From Planctomycetota bacterium (GTDB lineage: Bacteria; Planctomycetota; UBA1135; JACQFD01), in contig JACQFD010000004.1 of the NCBI GenBank assembly GCA_016200225.1, positions 1 through 64,000 of the forward strand: a stretch of 64,000 bases of DNA, given 5' to 3'. The notes beneath the pieces are model-generated. The model made no database searches and was not told the DNA's origin. It saw nothing but the letters and a program-made list of their open reading frames with translations. Shown here in pieces: positions 25,445 through 33,831 of the stretch (position 1 is the first letter of the stretch; every line of letters starts with the position of its first letter). The translations under genes and the position numbers were made by a program.

Positions 25445-26506
25445 ATGACTGAACACCAGATTGGCGTACTCGGCGGCGACGGCATCGGCCCCGAAGTCGT
25501 GCGCACCGCGCTCGCCGTGCTCGACGTCGCGGAAGTAATGTACGGTTTCAAAACGAAGCGCGTCGATTTTCCGTTCGGAGCAGAACATTACTTAAAAACG
25601 GGCGAAACGATGCCCGATTCGGCGATCGAGGAGATTAAGGATCTTCGCGCGGTCCTCTTCGGCGCGATCGGCGATCCGCGCATCGAAACGGGAAAACTCG
25701 AGTTCGCGATCATCGCGGGCATGCGCTTCAAACTCGATTTATATGTAAATTTGCGCCCGGTGAAATTGTATCATGAACAATTCTGCCCGCTGAAGGGAAA
25801 AACGCCGAAGGATATTAATTTTATCGTCGTGCGCGAAAATACGGAGGACGCCTATTGCGGCATTCACGGATTCTTTAAGAAAGGAACGCAGGACGAAGTC
25901 GCGACGCAGACGATGCTGTACACGCGGCGCGGCACGGAGCGCGTCATTCGCTACGCGTTCGATCTCTGCCGCAAACGTAATGTTAAGAAACAGCTCACCC
26001 GCGTCGACAAAGCGAACGCCCTGCGCGCGCAGGACATTTGGACGCGCACGTTCGAGGAAGTCGCGAAAGAATATCCCGATATCAAAACCGATCACGGCTA
26101 CGTCGACGCGACCTGCATGTGGTTCGTCAAGCAGCCCGAACATTACGATACAGTCGTCGCGCCGAATCTCTTCGGCGATATTATTACAGATCTCGCGGCT
26201 GAATTGATCGGCGGCATGGGCCTCGCGGCGAGCGGCAACATCCACCCCGGAAAAGTATCGATGTTCGAACCGATCCACGGTTCCGCGCCGAAATACGCCA
26301 ATCAAAATAAAGCGAACCCGCTTGCTACAATTTTAGCGCTCGCGATGCTGCTCGAACATCTCGGCGAATCCAAGGCCGCGGTCGCCGTCGAAGAGGCGGT
26401 CGGGCGCTGCCTGACCGGCGGAAAAGTTAAATCCCTCGCCGCGGGAGTGCACAAAACCGACGAACTCGGCGCGATGGTGATCGCGGAATTGAAAAGTCGA
26501 AAATAA
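25445..26506 (+). CDS. Isocitrate/isopropylmalate dehydrogenase family enzyme
   Basis: A 353-residue NAD(P)-dependent beta-decarboxylating dehydrogenase. The family signatures are GDGIGPEVV (near 10-18), NLRPVKLY, ENTEDAYCG, the metal-binding NLFGDIITDLAAELIGG and EPIHGSAPKYA. By length and overall look it is closest to 3-isopropylmalate dehydrogenase (leucine synthesis), but the group also holds homoisocitrate and tartrate dehydrogenases. No leuA, leuC or leuD is adjacent. The loop VRENTEDAYCGI differs from textbook LeuB, so the substrate is left open. Confidence 0.85.
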   Translation: MTEHQIGVLGGDGIGPEVVRTALAVLDVAEVMYGFKTKRVDFPFGAEHYLKTGETMPDSAIEEIKDLRAVLFGAIGDPRIETGKLEFAIIAGMRFKLDLYVNLRPVKLYHEQFCPLKGKTPKDINFIVVRENTEDAYCGIHGFFKKGTQDEVATQTMLYTRRGTERVIRYAFDLCRKRNVKKQLTRVDKANALRAQDIWTRTFEEVAKEYPDIKTDHGYVDATCMWFVKQPEHYDTVVAPNLFGDIITDLAAELIGGMGLAASGNIHPGKVSMFEPIHGSAPKYANQNKANPLATILALAMLLEHLGESKAAVAVEEAVGRCLTGGKVKSLAAGVHKTDELGAMVIAELKSRK

Positions 26507-26529
26507 TAACCGACTTTTTTACTAGCTAA

Positions 26530-29079
26530 CTAATCGCGCCACGCGGCGTTTACTTTATATTCAGAATCGACGCCGAAATTTTGCGTCCAATAGGCGCCGT
26601 TGCCGCCGATGCCGAATTCGATGTGATTCGGCATTAACATATTGCGATGGTGGCCGCTCGAATGTTGCCATCCGAGAAACGCGCCGTCGGGACCGGCGGC
26701 GTAGGCAATATTCTCGCTGACGCCGCGCGCGTAGTTTTCGTTGCGCATGCGCTCGAACGGCGAGCGGGCTCCCTCGAGCGTCGAAAAGTGCGATAATTGT
26801 CCGGTGTCGCCCATCCAACGCGAGTGTTTCTGCGCGGAGTGGATGAGTTTATTATTATAAGCGAGAAGTTTTCGGCCCATGATCTCGCGGTAGCCGTTGG
26901 TCAATTCGGCGCAGACGATTTCCTCTTTTGTCATATCCGATTTCGCCGACGCGTTGAACATCCGCATGCGCCGGTTGTATTCATAAACAAAACGATACTC
27001 CTCCTGCGAATTGCAAATCGTGCGCACCGTCAATTCCGAAAGCGACGGATCGATCGAAAGAAAAAGATTCGTATCATCCGAGTTTTCCGCATCGAATACA
27101 TGCATGGCGCGAATGCGGCCCTCGAGTTCGTGCAACATGCGGAGCGGCATCTGCGCGGAGCCGAGCGGAACCGCCGTTTTCGAATTCCACAATTCCATGA
27201 CCGCGGCGACGCGCTTCGAGACTTCGTGCTGCACCGGAGCATACAATTTCGCTTTCTCCGCCGGGCACTCGGGCGGACGATACGGATAAAAGTACTTTTC
27301 CTCGTCGAATATCAATTCCAGCGCGTGCTGCCGCGCTTTGTCGAGCGCGACGCGCTCTTCGCGCAGCGCCGAGACGCGTTTCACGAGGCCGAGCGACGCG
27401 ATGCGTTTTGTAATTTCTACTTTCTTATCTTTTAGTGCGATTTCGAGCGCTTCGCCCGCTTCGGCGCCCATTTTAGACAATTCATTCGTAAACATTTCCC
27501 GCTCGCGCGGCGTCCCCGCAGTTTCGATGCGCGCGAGCAAATCTTTAATCTTCCCGGCGAGTTTGATGTTCTCGCGATCCTTGAACGTCAGCCATTGATT
27601 ATTATACCAAACGAATCCGTACGACGGCGTTTCGATGCCGCGCCGCCGCGCGAGCACGCCGTCGATCTGGGGTTGCAGCGACGAATCTCCGTCAGCCGCT
27701 TCTTTTAACAATTGATCCGCGTCTTTTATAAAGTTTGCGCGCGCCAGCAGAATCGAAGCGGCGATTTTTCTGTCGGGCGCGAGCGTTGACGATTTTCCGA
27801 ACAATGCTTTCCATGCCGCGCCCGAGATCGCTCCAAAACTAATATTCTCCGCTCCGGCGCCCGCATTGATGGCGAGTCCCGCCGCGCCCGCGCCCGTGAG
27901 TTGTCCGCGCCGGCCCGTGCCCGGATCGAAGTTTTTATAATTATCCGGATCTTTAATGATTGCGGCGTTGATCGATTCGATCAGCCCCGCGAGGCGCTCC
28001 ATGTCGGCGGCGCGGCTGCGCGCCTCGGTTTTTAATATTTCGAGACTCGCGCGCTCCGTCGCGAGAATATACATATTCTTCGCGCCCGCGAAATCCCACG
28101 CGTCGTTGGCGGTCTCCGCCTTCGCGAACAATTCATCGATTCCCGCTTCGGACGGCAGCCAGGATCCCTTCGAGCCGTGCCGTTTTCCCGGCACCGTGCG
28201 CGTCGGCTTGTGCGTTGCGCCAATGGCGCCAAAGGCAATTTTCGTCGCATCCGACATCCCGTTGACGACGGGCTCCAGAATCGTCCGCAATTGTTGTAAT
28301 TCGTCGGTCTGCGGAAAATCGTTCAGGCGCGAATATAACTTTTCGATGGAGGCCTCCCGGTTGCCGAAATCCGAAGTGGCCTCCGAAACGAGCGCCGCGA
28401 GCGCTTGGCTCGCGGCGTTTTTGATTTCTTCGGTTGTCGATTGGATATATTTCTGTTCTTCGTCGCCCATCTCCGACGCGGCCATCGATAATAATTCGAG
28501 CGCCTGCCGGTAATGCCAACGATTGACGTCGCTCTCCGCGGCCTCCAGGACCTCCTTGACCCGGAGACTCGGCGCCATCGACGTTTTCTTTTTTAAACTG
28601 TCGTCGGGCGGTTTTGTATCCAGGGTGCGAATGACCTTGTGGGGTTCGCTCTCGACGACGCCGGGACGCGGAACATTCGCCGGAATCGGCTCGGGCTTCG
28701 GTTGATTCGCAAATAACTTATCGAGACCCGCGATGGCGGCCGACGCCTCCGATTTAACATTTCGATCTTTTGTAGCTTTCTGAATCCGCTCGAGGTTCTT
28801 TTGCACCTTCTCGCGGCCTTCCTGATACGCATGATCGATCGAGAATTTAACTTCGGCGCGCTGCGTGTCGGCCTCTTCTTTGCGCGCGTCGATTTTCTTT
28901 AACAAATCATATTTTTCATCGCCGGAAGCGTCGAAGGCCGAGGCGCGCGCGGCCGGATAATCGCCTTCGGCGAGGAATCGCTCGGCGCTCGCGATCGCGT
29001 CGCCGCTGTCATTACTATTGCACGCGGTGAGACCCGCCCCGAAGAGCAGGCACACGATAAACAAGCTATTGACAAGCAT
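26530..29079 (-). CDS. Large lipoprotein with helical repeats and a C-terminal CAP/SCP domain
   Basis: About 849 residues from the ATG at 29079. The signal MLVNSLFIVCLLFGAGLTAC ends in lipobox LTAC, so the protein is lipid-anchored. A long helical, charged region follows, with TPR-like or coiled-coil character (about 25-650). The C-terminal ~160 residues form a CAP domain, with HSRWMGDTGQLSHFS, VSENIAYAAG, GWQHSSGHHRNMLMP and a final YWTQNFG. Bacterial CAP domains occur in secreted proteins of mostly unknown role. The gene is divergent from the GT39 gene. Confidence 0.85.
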   Translation of the reverse strand: MLVNSLFIVCLLFGAGLTACNSNDSGDAIASAERFLAEGDYPAARASAFDASGDEKYDLLKKIDARKEEADTQRAEVKFSIDHAYQEGREKVQKNLERIQKATKDRNVKSEASAAIAGLDKLFANQPKPEPIPANVPRPGVVESEPHKVIRTLDTKPPDDSLKKKTSMAPSLRVKEVLEAAESDVNRWHYRQALELLSMAASEMGDEEQKYIQSTTEEIKNAASQALAALVSEATSDFGNREASIEKLYSRLNDFPQTDELQQLRTILEPVVNGMSDATKIAFGAIGATHKPTRTVPGKRHGSKGSWLPSEAGIDELFAKAETANDAWDFAGAKNMYILATERASLEILKTEARSRAADMERLAGLIESINAAIIKDPDNYKNFDPGTGRRGQLTGAGAAGLAINAGAGAENISFGAISGAAWKALFGKSSTLAPDRKIAASILLARANFIKDADQLLKEAADGDSSLQPQIDGVLARRRGIETPSYGFVWYNNQWLTFKDRENIKLAGKIKDLLARIETAGTPREREMFTNELSKMGAEAGEALEIALKDKKVEITKRIASLGLVKRVSALREERVALDKARQHALELIFDEEKYFYPYRPPECPAEKAKLYAPVQHEVSKRVAAVMELWNSKTAVPLGSAQMPLRMLHELEGRIRAMHVFDAENSDDTNLFLSIDPSLSELTVRTICNSQEEYRFVYEYNRRMRMFNASAKSDMTKEEIVCAELTNGYREIMGRKLLAYNNKLIHSAQKHSRWMGDTGQLSHFSTLEGARSPFERMRNENYARGVSENIAYAAGPDGAFLGWQHSSGHHRNMLMPNHIEFGIGGNGAYWTQNFGVDSEYKVNAAWRD

Positions 29080-29234
29080 GCCTCGCGTCAATGCGGTCCG
29101 GGACACACGACGGCCGGACCAATGGAAAATCTCTGGCATCGAGTTCACGCGATGTCGTTGGTTTTGTAAGGGATAAAGTGAATTGGAAAGTGTAACGAAG
29201 TAGGATTCTCGGCGAAAGTCGTAACGATTTCAAA

Positions 29235-31007
29235 ATGGAGCCGTCATCGCGCCGCCCCATGACCGTCGCGCTGTGCATCAGCGCCGTCGCAACCCTTCCG
29301 TGGATTGGAAGTTACGGGTTCCTCCCGGAGGAGGCGCGGTACGCGGAAATCGCGCGCGAAATGTTAACAAGCGGCGACTGGCTCGTCCCGCGCCTGAACG
29401 GCGCGCCCTACTTCGAAAAACCTCCCCTGCTCGGGTGGGTCGGCGCGCTATTACTACAAATCGCGCCGGGTTCGCCGGAGTTCGCGCTCCGATCGGTCCC
29501 CGCGTTCTGCGCATTCGCTGGGATCGCGTCGCTCGTTTGGTTCGCGTTCAAAACGTCGGGCGCGCGCGTGGCGGCGGCCGCTGGGATCGCGCTTGCCGTC
29601 GCGCCGTTTCCCATGATGTTCGCGCGCGTCTTTGCAACCGACGGCGTTTTCGCGGCCGCGATGACGGCGGCGCTCGCGATATTATTTACATGCGCGATTT
29701 GTAAAGAATACAATTTCGCGCGGATGGCGGCCGCGGGCGCCGCGCTCGCCGTCGCCGGACTCGACCGGAGCCCGATTGTAGCGTTCGCGATCTATGTTCC
29801 GCTCGCGGTTTTTGCGGCGTACGAAAGCGCCCGCGTCGGCGGCGGATCCGATTTCGGACAATTAATATTACGATTTGCCGCGATTCCCTGCGCGATCGCG
29901 GCCGCGATCGCGGCTCCGTGGTTTATACTTATGCAATCGCGGGAGCCGGAGTTTTTTCATCAATTCGTCGTCGTGCATCACCTCGGACGCGTCGACGCCG
30001 CCGAGGACGAGAAAATGCTACATAAAGAGGCATTTTACTTTTACGCGCCGATTCTGGCGGCGGGCGCATGCGCCACCACGCTCTGGATATTCGCGGCGTT
30101 CGCGCACGCCTCGAAGCGCGCGCGCGCGGCAACGCCCGAATCGCGGGCGCTTCGCTACAGTTTCGCGGCCGCCGCGTGGATTTTTGTATTATTTACCGTT
30201 CTTTCGGGAAAACGCGCGACCTATGTGTTACCGGCGTTCCCGTGGCTCGCGCTGATGCTCGGTTCGGCGGTCGAGGCCGCGCGCGACCGGCTCCGCGATT
30301 CGCGAATATTTGCAATTCTCGCCGCGCCAACGGCGATTTTGATTAGCGCAGGAATCATTGCATTCGCATGGAACGCGAACGAAAACGCCCGCGCAATTCC
30401 CGTTTGGTTAATTGCGATCATCGCCGCGGGCGAGCTCGCGGCCTTGATTTTAACGATCGTTTATTGTTGGAAAGGCCGCGCGCCGCTCGGCGGTTTCGCC
30501 GGCGCCGCAGGCATCGCGATTATTTACAGTCTGTCGATGTCGCAATTGGACCGGATCGCCCCCCTTTCCGACGTCTCCGTCAAAGCCGCGAATTTCAATA
30601 TTGATTTTACGACCGAATCCATCGCCGGCCGCGAACTCGGCCTCCAACTCTCCAAACTCGCCCGCGACGGCGACCTCGTCGCCCAACACGGCCGCTTCCG
30701 CCACGCGATCAATTTTTATTGCAACCGCAATATGTTATTATTCGGCTCCCTCGGCGAACTCGAACCGGGATACGCCGCGGAAAAAGATAACATTAACATT
30801 CCAAGACGTTATCGATTGAAGGACCTGCCGGAATTCCTAAATAACGAAAAACGAATCGTACTAATCGCCGACTGGAGCGATTTTTTCGAAACGCCGCCGC
30901 CGGTCGATGCAACGCACGCCCGGAAAGCGCTCGCGCCAAACGAGAATTCCCCCGTTTACGTGCTCGCGCGGATCGGGACGTTGATTATCATTACAAATAA
31001 AGAATAG
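29235..31007 (+). CDS. Polytopic membrane glycosyltransferase, GT39/ArnT type
   Basis: A 590-residue membrane protein with about 11-12 hydrophobic segments and a soluble C-terminal domain. The N-terminal loop EEARYAEIAREMLTSGDWLV, then FEKPPLLGW, is the conserved outer loop of the ArnT/PMT superfamily and carries the catalytic acidic residue. Such enzymes move a sugar from a polyprenyl-phosphate donor to lipid A, a protein or a glycan outside the membrane. No aminoarabinose genes are nearby, so the acceptor is unknown. The REP-like hairpin at 31252-31309 may act as its terminator. Confidence 0.88.
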   Translation: MEPSSRRPMTVALCISAVATLPWIGSYGFLPEEARYAEIAREMLTSGDWLVPRLNGAPYFEKPPLLGWVGALLLQIAPGSPEFALRSVPAFCAFAGIASLVWFAFKTSGARVAAAAGIALAVAPFPMMFARVFATDGVFAAAMTAALAILFTCAICKEYNFARMAAAGAALAVAGLDRSPIVAFAIYVPLAVFAAYESARVGGGSDFGQLILRFAAIPCAIAAAIAAPWFILMQSREPEFFHQFVVVHHLGRVDAAEDEKMLHKEAFYFYAPILAAGACATTLWIFAAFAHASKRARAATPESRALRYSFAAAAWIFVLFTVLSGKRATYVLPAFPWLALMLGSAVEAARDRLRDSRIFAILAAPTAILISAGIIAFAWNANENARAIPVWLIAIIAAGELAALILTIVYCWKGRAPLGGFAGAAGIAIIYSLSMSQLDRIAPLSDVSVKAANFNIDFTTESIAGRELGLQLSKLARDGDLVAQHGRFRHAINFYCNRNMLLFGSLGELEPGYAAEKDNINIPRRYRLKDLPEFLNNEKRIVLIADWSDFFETPPPVDATHARKALAPNENSPVYVLARIGTLIIITNKE

Positions 31008-31095
31008 TGCTCTGGCGACGCAGGTCGCATGCGCCCCAGCGCGCGGCGAGTTGAGAAAAGGGGACGGATCCAATTTCGTACTCCAATTTCGTACT

Positions 31096-31200
31096 CAGAA
31101 TTTCACGCGGAGACGCGGAGAACGCGGAGACAACCGGACTTACAATTGTATTCTTGGTTTTCTCCGCGTTCTCTCTGTCCTCCGCGTCTCCGCGTGAAAC
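31096..31200. repeat. Inverted pair of ttcacgcggagacgcggag arms
   Basis: The arm 31099-31130 is an imperfect reverse complement of 31161-31200 (tctccgcgttct...ctccgcgtctccgcgtgaaa), with about 30 bases between. The same family occurs at 8381-8470. A collapsed copy is at 31805-31824. Confidence 0.8.
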
Positions 31201-31251
31201 TCCGAAAGGCCGCGCCGGGCGTGTGCCACGCGCTCGTGAGTGAATTGGAAG

Positions 31252-31309
31252 AAAAGGGACGGGTCCAATTTCCAAGTCTCCCTATATAATTGGACCCGTC
31301 CCCTTTTTT
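31252..31309. repeat. REP-like palindrome, 15-bp perfect stem with T-run
   Basis: GGGACGGGTCCAATT (31256-31270) pairs exactly with AATTGGACCCGTCCC (31288-31302) across a 17-base loop. Flanking A4 and T6 extend the stem after one bulged C. This is the layout of REP/BIME-type elements linked in many genomes with Y1 (RAYT) transposases, but no transposase gene is in the window. The T-run could also terminate transcription from the GT39 gene. Confidence 0.8.
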
Positions 31310-31322
31310 CCCGTGAATCGCC

Positions 31323-31766
31323 ATGCGGATCCTCGCGATATTCATTCTAATGATCTTCACCGCATGCCGCGGCGTCGACGCCAAAACCGAGAGCCGGGGC
31401 GCGAACGATGTCGACGAGGCGCGTGCGCGATACAAGGAACAATGGGCGAGAGTGTTTGCCGATCTCGATCGACAATTTCCGACGTGGGATTATACAAAAG
31501 ACCAATCCAATATTTGTGAGGTTCACCACTGCGTTATGGAAATTGAATTCGTCCGTGTCTTTAGGGGGTTGCCCATGGCCATGCCGCGGAGCATTGACTC
31601 GACGGTGATTGCCATTGGACGTAAATATCAAAATCAAGGCGTCGAAGCGGCGCCACAGCTCTTTGAATTACCACATGCACGGCATGACATCACGGGGTGC
31701 ATCACGGGCGAAGTGAAAGATGCGAAAATTTATGTCTGTAAAATGTGCAATGGTGATCATAAATAA
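31323..31766 (+). CDS. Small Cys/His-containing lipoprotein flanked by REP-like repeats
   Basis: A 147-residue product. The signal peptide MRILAIFILMIFTAC ends in lipobox FTAC (Cys15). The mature part has a CEVHHC cluster near 66-71 and a C-terminal CKMCNGDH, which could bind metal or form disulfides. No family is recognised. The gene is enclosed by REP-like elements on both sides (31252-31309 and 31770 onward). Its codon use looks less GC-rich than its neighbours, which hints at acquisition as a unit. The start ATG follows the T-run of the upstream hairpin by only 13 bases. Confidence 0.65.
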   Translation: MRILAIFILMIFTACRGVDAKTESRGANDVDEARARYKEQWARVFADLDRQFPTWDYTKDQSNICEVHHCVMEIEFVRVFRGLPMAMPRSIDSTVIAIGRKYQNQGVEAAPQLFELPHARHDITGCITGEVKDAKIYVCKMCNGDHK

Positions 31767-31769
31767 ATT

Positions 31770-31980
31770 GAAAAAAGGAACGGGTCCAATTTCATACGCA
31801 GAATTTCACGCGGAGACGCGTGAAACTCTGAAAAGGAGCGACGAGCGCGTGCCACGCGCTGGTGTGTGGGTCGCGATCGGAAAAAAGAGCGGGACCGGTC
31901 CACTTTCCGAATCCTCAAATTTCCAAAGGAATATTAGTTATCAATCAAGAAAAATTGGCCCCGTCCCCTTTTTCGAATAT
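31770..31980. repeat. Decayed REP-like and ttcacgcgg elements
   Basis: A half-element aaaaaaggaacgggtccaat (31771-31790) leads into a collapsed palindrome TTCACGCG-GAGA-CGCGTGAA (31805-31824). A second, mutated hairpin follows: arm at about 31881-31906 (gcgggaccggtcc) and arm at about 31951-31974 (aattggccccgtcccctttt). The stretch 31848-31870 (gcgtgccacgcgctggtgtg) repeats 31219-31240 with a few changes. Confidence 0.7.
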
Positions 31981-31989
31981 CATTTATCT

Positions 31990-32035
31990 CCCCCGCTGTG
32001 CGCTCGATGGGTTGGGTCGCGGCGAGTTGCGCAGG
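31990..32035. repeat. 46-bp dispersed repeat, inverted copy of bases 47-92
   Basis: Exact reverse complement of 47-92 by direct reading. It adjoins the REP-like patch. The region to 32106 is GC-rich and gene-free. Confidence 0.75.
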
Positions 32036-32106
32036 GCACGCCGCGCGCGTAGCGCTTCGAGCCCGCGCGGCGTCGGAGCGCAAAGCGCCTCGCGGCGCCA
32101 GAGCGC

Positions 32107-32844
32107 CTACTTGGCCCTCAACGCCAACGCTTTTCTCAATTCGGCGACGGCGGGCCTGACCCATTCGTCGGCCAGCGACGAAAACATATAACATAAATGT
32201 TCGGCCTCCTTGGAACTGTAAATCCAGGTGGCGCGCGTTCTGCGTCCGTCGAATTTCGATTGCCATACAACAGATCCGTCGCGGCGGTCGACGAGCGAGA
32301 TTTCCGCCGTGATCGCGCAGCGAAGCGTGCCTTCGGGAAGTCCGGCGATATGTAATAATGGACTGAAAAACGACGCGCCGTAGGTGATATATCCCTCCGA
32401 AACGTGCGCGTCGCGCAATATGCCGCGCAATTCATAACGTTCGGCGTGCGCCTGCGACTCGACATTCTTATATTTATTGAAAAGTCCCTGCGAGTCCATT
32501 TCGGATTCGAATGCGGCGGCGAGATCGCGGGCGGGGTCGAATCCGTTCAAATTCTGGCTGTCGTCGAACCACGTGCGCTCGGGGAAATCGCGGTACGACG
32601 TCGCGAACGGCACGAACGGTATCAGCGCGAGATTCTTTAAATTATGATTCACGGCATGCCTGCCGCGCAGGTCGTCGAGAACGTAAATCGCGACGCCTTC
32701 ATTACAAATCGGCTCGCCCGTGATGCGCGGCGACGGTTCATAACGAAAAACCGTCCGCGTCGCGCACGCGCTCGAGCCGAGCGCCAGCGCGAACGCGAGC
32801 ATGCACGCCGCGCGGGCCGCGCGAGCGCGAAATAACAAAAACAT
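32107..32844 (-). CDS. Lipoprotein, unknown function, coupled to sigma-54 activator gene
   Basis: About 245 residues from the ATG at 32844; a GTG at 32862 overlaps the end of the upstream gene. The signal MFLLFRARAARAACMLAFALALGSSAC ends with lipobox SSAC. The mature domain contains AIYVLDDLRGRHAVNHN, a central FESEMDSQGLF and a beta-rich half ending VWQSKFDGRRTR. This layout resembles outer-membrane accessory lipoproteins that measure or report envelope components, but no named family is certain. It follows the activator gene with overlap or 10 bp, so the two are probably one transcription unit. Confidence 0.7.
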   Translation of the reverse strand: MFLLFRARAARAACMLAFALALGSSACATRTVFRYEPSPRITGEPICNEGVAIYVLDDLRGRHAVNHNLKNLALIPFVPFATSYRDFPERTWFDDSQNLNGFDPARDLAAAFESEMDSQGLFNKYKNVESQAHAERYELRGILRDAHVSEGYITYGASFFSPLLHIAGLPEGTLRCAITAEISLVDRRDGSVVWQSKFDGRRTRATWIYSSKEAEHLCYMFSSLADEWVRPAVAELRKALALRAK

Positions 32845-32854
32845 ATTTGTTAAC

Positions 32855-33799
32855 TCAGGCACCCCGCACCTCCGGACTCAAATCGATCGCATCGACCACG
32901 TCGTCGCACAGCGCGACGCCGCGGCGCACTTCGTTTTCGAGTTCGCGGACATTGCCCGGCCATCGGTGCTTCTGCAGCGCTTTCATGGACGCCGCCGTGA
33001 ATGCAATTTCGCGCTTCGTCTCGACGAGCGCTTTTTGTAAGAAGTACGCGACGAGCAGCGGAATGTCCTCCTTCCGCTCGCGAAGCGGCGGAAGATAAAT
33101 TGTAATGACGTTCAATCGAAAATATAAATCTTCGCGAAACATGCGTTTCCCGACCAATTCGCGCAAATCTTTATTACTCGCCGCGATCACGCGCACGTCG
33201 ACGTGAATCACGCGATCGCCGCCGACGGGACGGACTTCGCCATCCTGCAATACTCGCAATAATTTTGTTTGCATTCCGGGCGACATGTCGCCGATTTCGT
33301 CGAGAAAAATCGTGCCCGTGTTCGCTGTTTCGAAATGTCCTTTTCGATCCTTGTCGGCGCCCGTGAACGCGCCGCGCTTGTGTCCAAACAATTCGCTTTC
33401 GAGGAGCGTTTCGGGAATCGCCGCGCAATTTTCCGATACGAACGGTTTGTCCTTTCGCGGCCCGTATTTGTGAAGAGCACGCGCGATCAATTCTTTTCCG
33501 GTCCCGCTCTCGCCTTGTATCAAAACCGGATAACTGCTCGGCATTACTTTTTCGACCAAATCATACACTTTCGCCATCGGCGCCGAAACGCCCACAATAT
33601 CATATTTACCGGTCACGCCCGCGGGCAGCGCCTTCACATCGGCGCGTCGCATTTCGGCGCGCAGCGCGTCGAGCGCGTCCGCGGCGACGAATGCCTCGCG
33701 CACGAGTTTCGCGAGCGCGGCCACCGAGTCGCGCCCCTGCGCCCCGGCGCTTCGGAGCGCTTCGGACAGGGGCATCTGTTCAAAATCGTTTTTGTTCAA
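32855..33799 (-). CDS. Sigma-54 activator AAA+ protein lacking receiver and DNA-binding domains
   Basis: A 314-residue protein. After about 65 unrecognised helical residues comes a complete sigma-54 interaction domain. It has Walker A GESGTGKE (96-103), the sigma-54 contact loop GAFTGA (143-148), Walker B TIFLDEIGD (163-171) and the WPGNVRELEN sensor-II region near the end. The protein stops at LSPEVRGA, where a Fis-type helix-turn-helix would normally follow, and there is no receiver or GAF domain. PspF-like proteins lack receivers but keep the HTH, so this one is unusual. It may act from solution or with a partner. It is followed by a lipoprotein gene. Confidence 0.9.
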   Translation of the reverse strand: MNKNDFEQMPLSEALRSAGAQGRDSVAALAKLVREAFVAADALDALRAEMRRADVKALPAGVTGKYDIVGVSAPMAKVYDLVEKVMPSSYPVLIQGESGTGKELIARALHKYGPRKDKPFVSENCAAIPETLLESELFGHKRGAFTGADKDRKGHFETANTGTIFLDEIGDMSPGMQTKLLRVLQDGEVRPVGGDRVIHVDVRVIAASNKDLRELVGKRMFREDLYFRLNVITIYLPPLRERKEDIPLLVAYFLQKALVETKREIAFTAASMKALQKHRWPGNVRELENEVRRGVALCDDVVDAIDLSPEVRGA

Positions 33800-33831
33800 T
33801 TTGGTTCCGTTCGTTTATGTATTTATAACGA

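Larger units (their letters stand above)
31008..31322. other. Repeat-packed intergenic region
   Basis: No gene is visible. Three element types are stacked: a gggacggatccaattt half-element (31057-31077) with a 13-bp exact tandem duplication (31070-31082 and 31083-31095), an inverted ttcacgcggagacgcggag pair, and a complete REP-like hairpin. They are listed separately. Confidence 0.8.
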
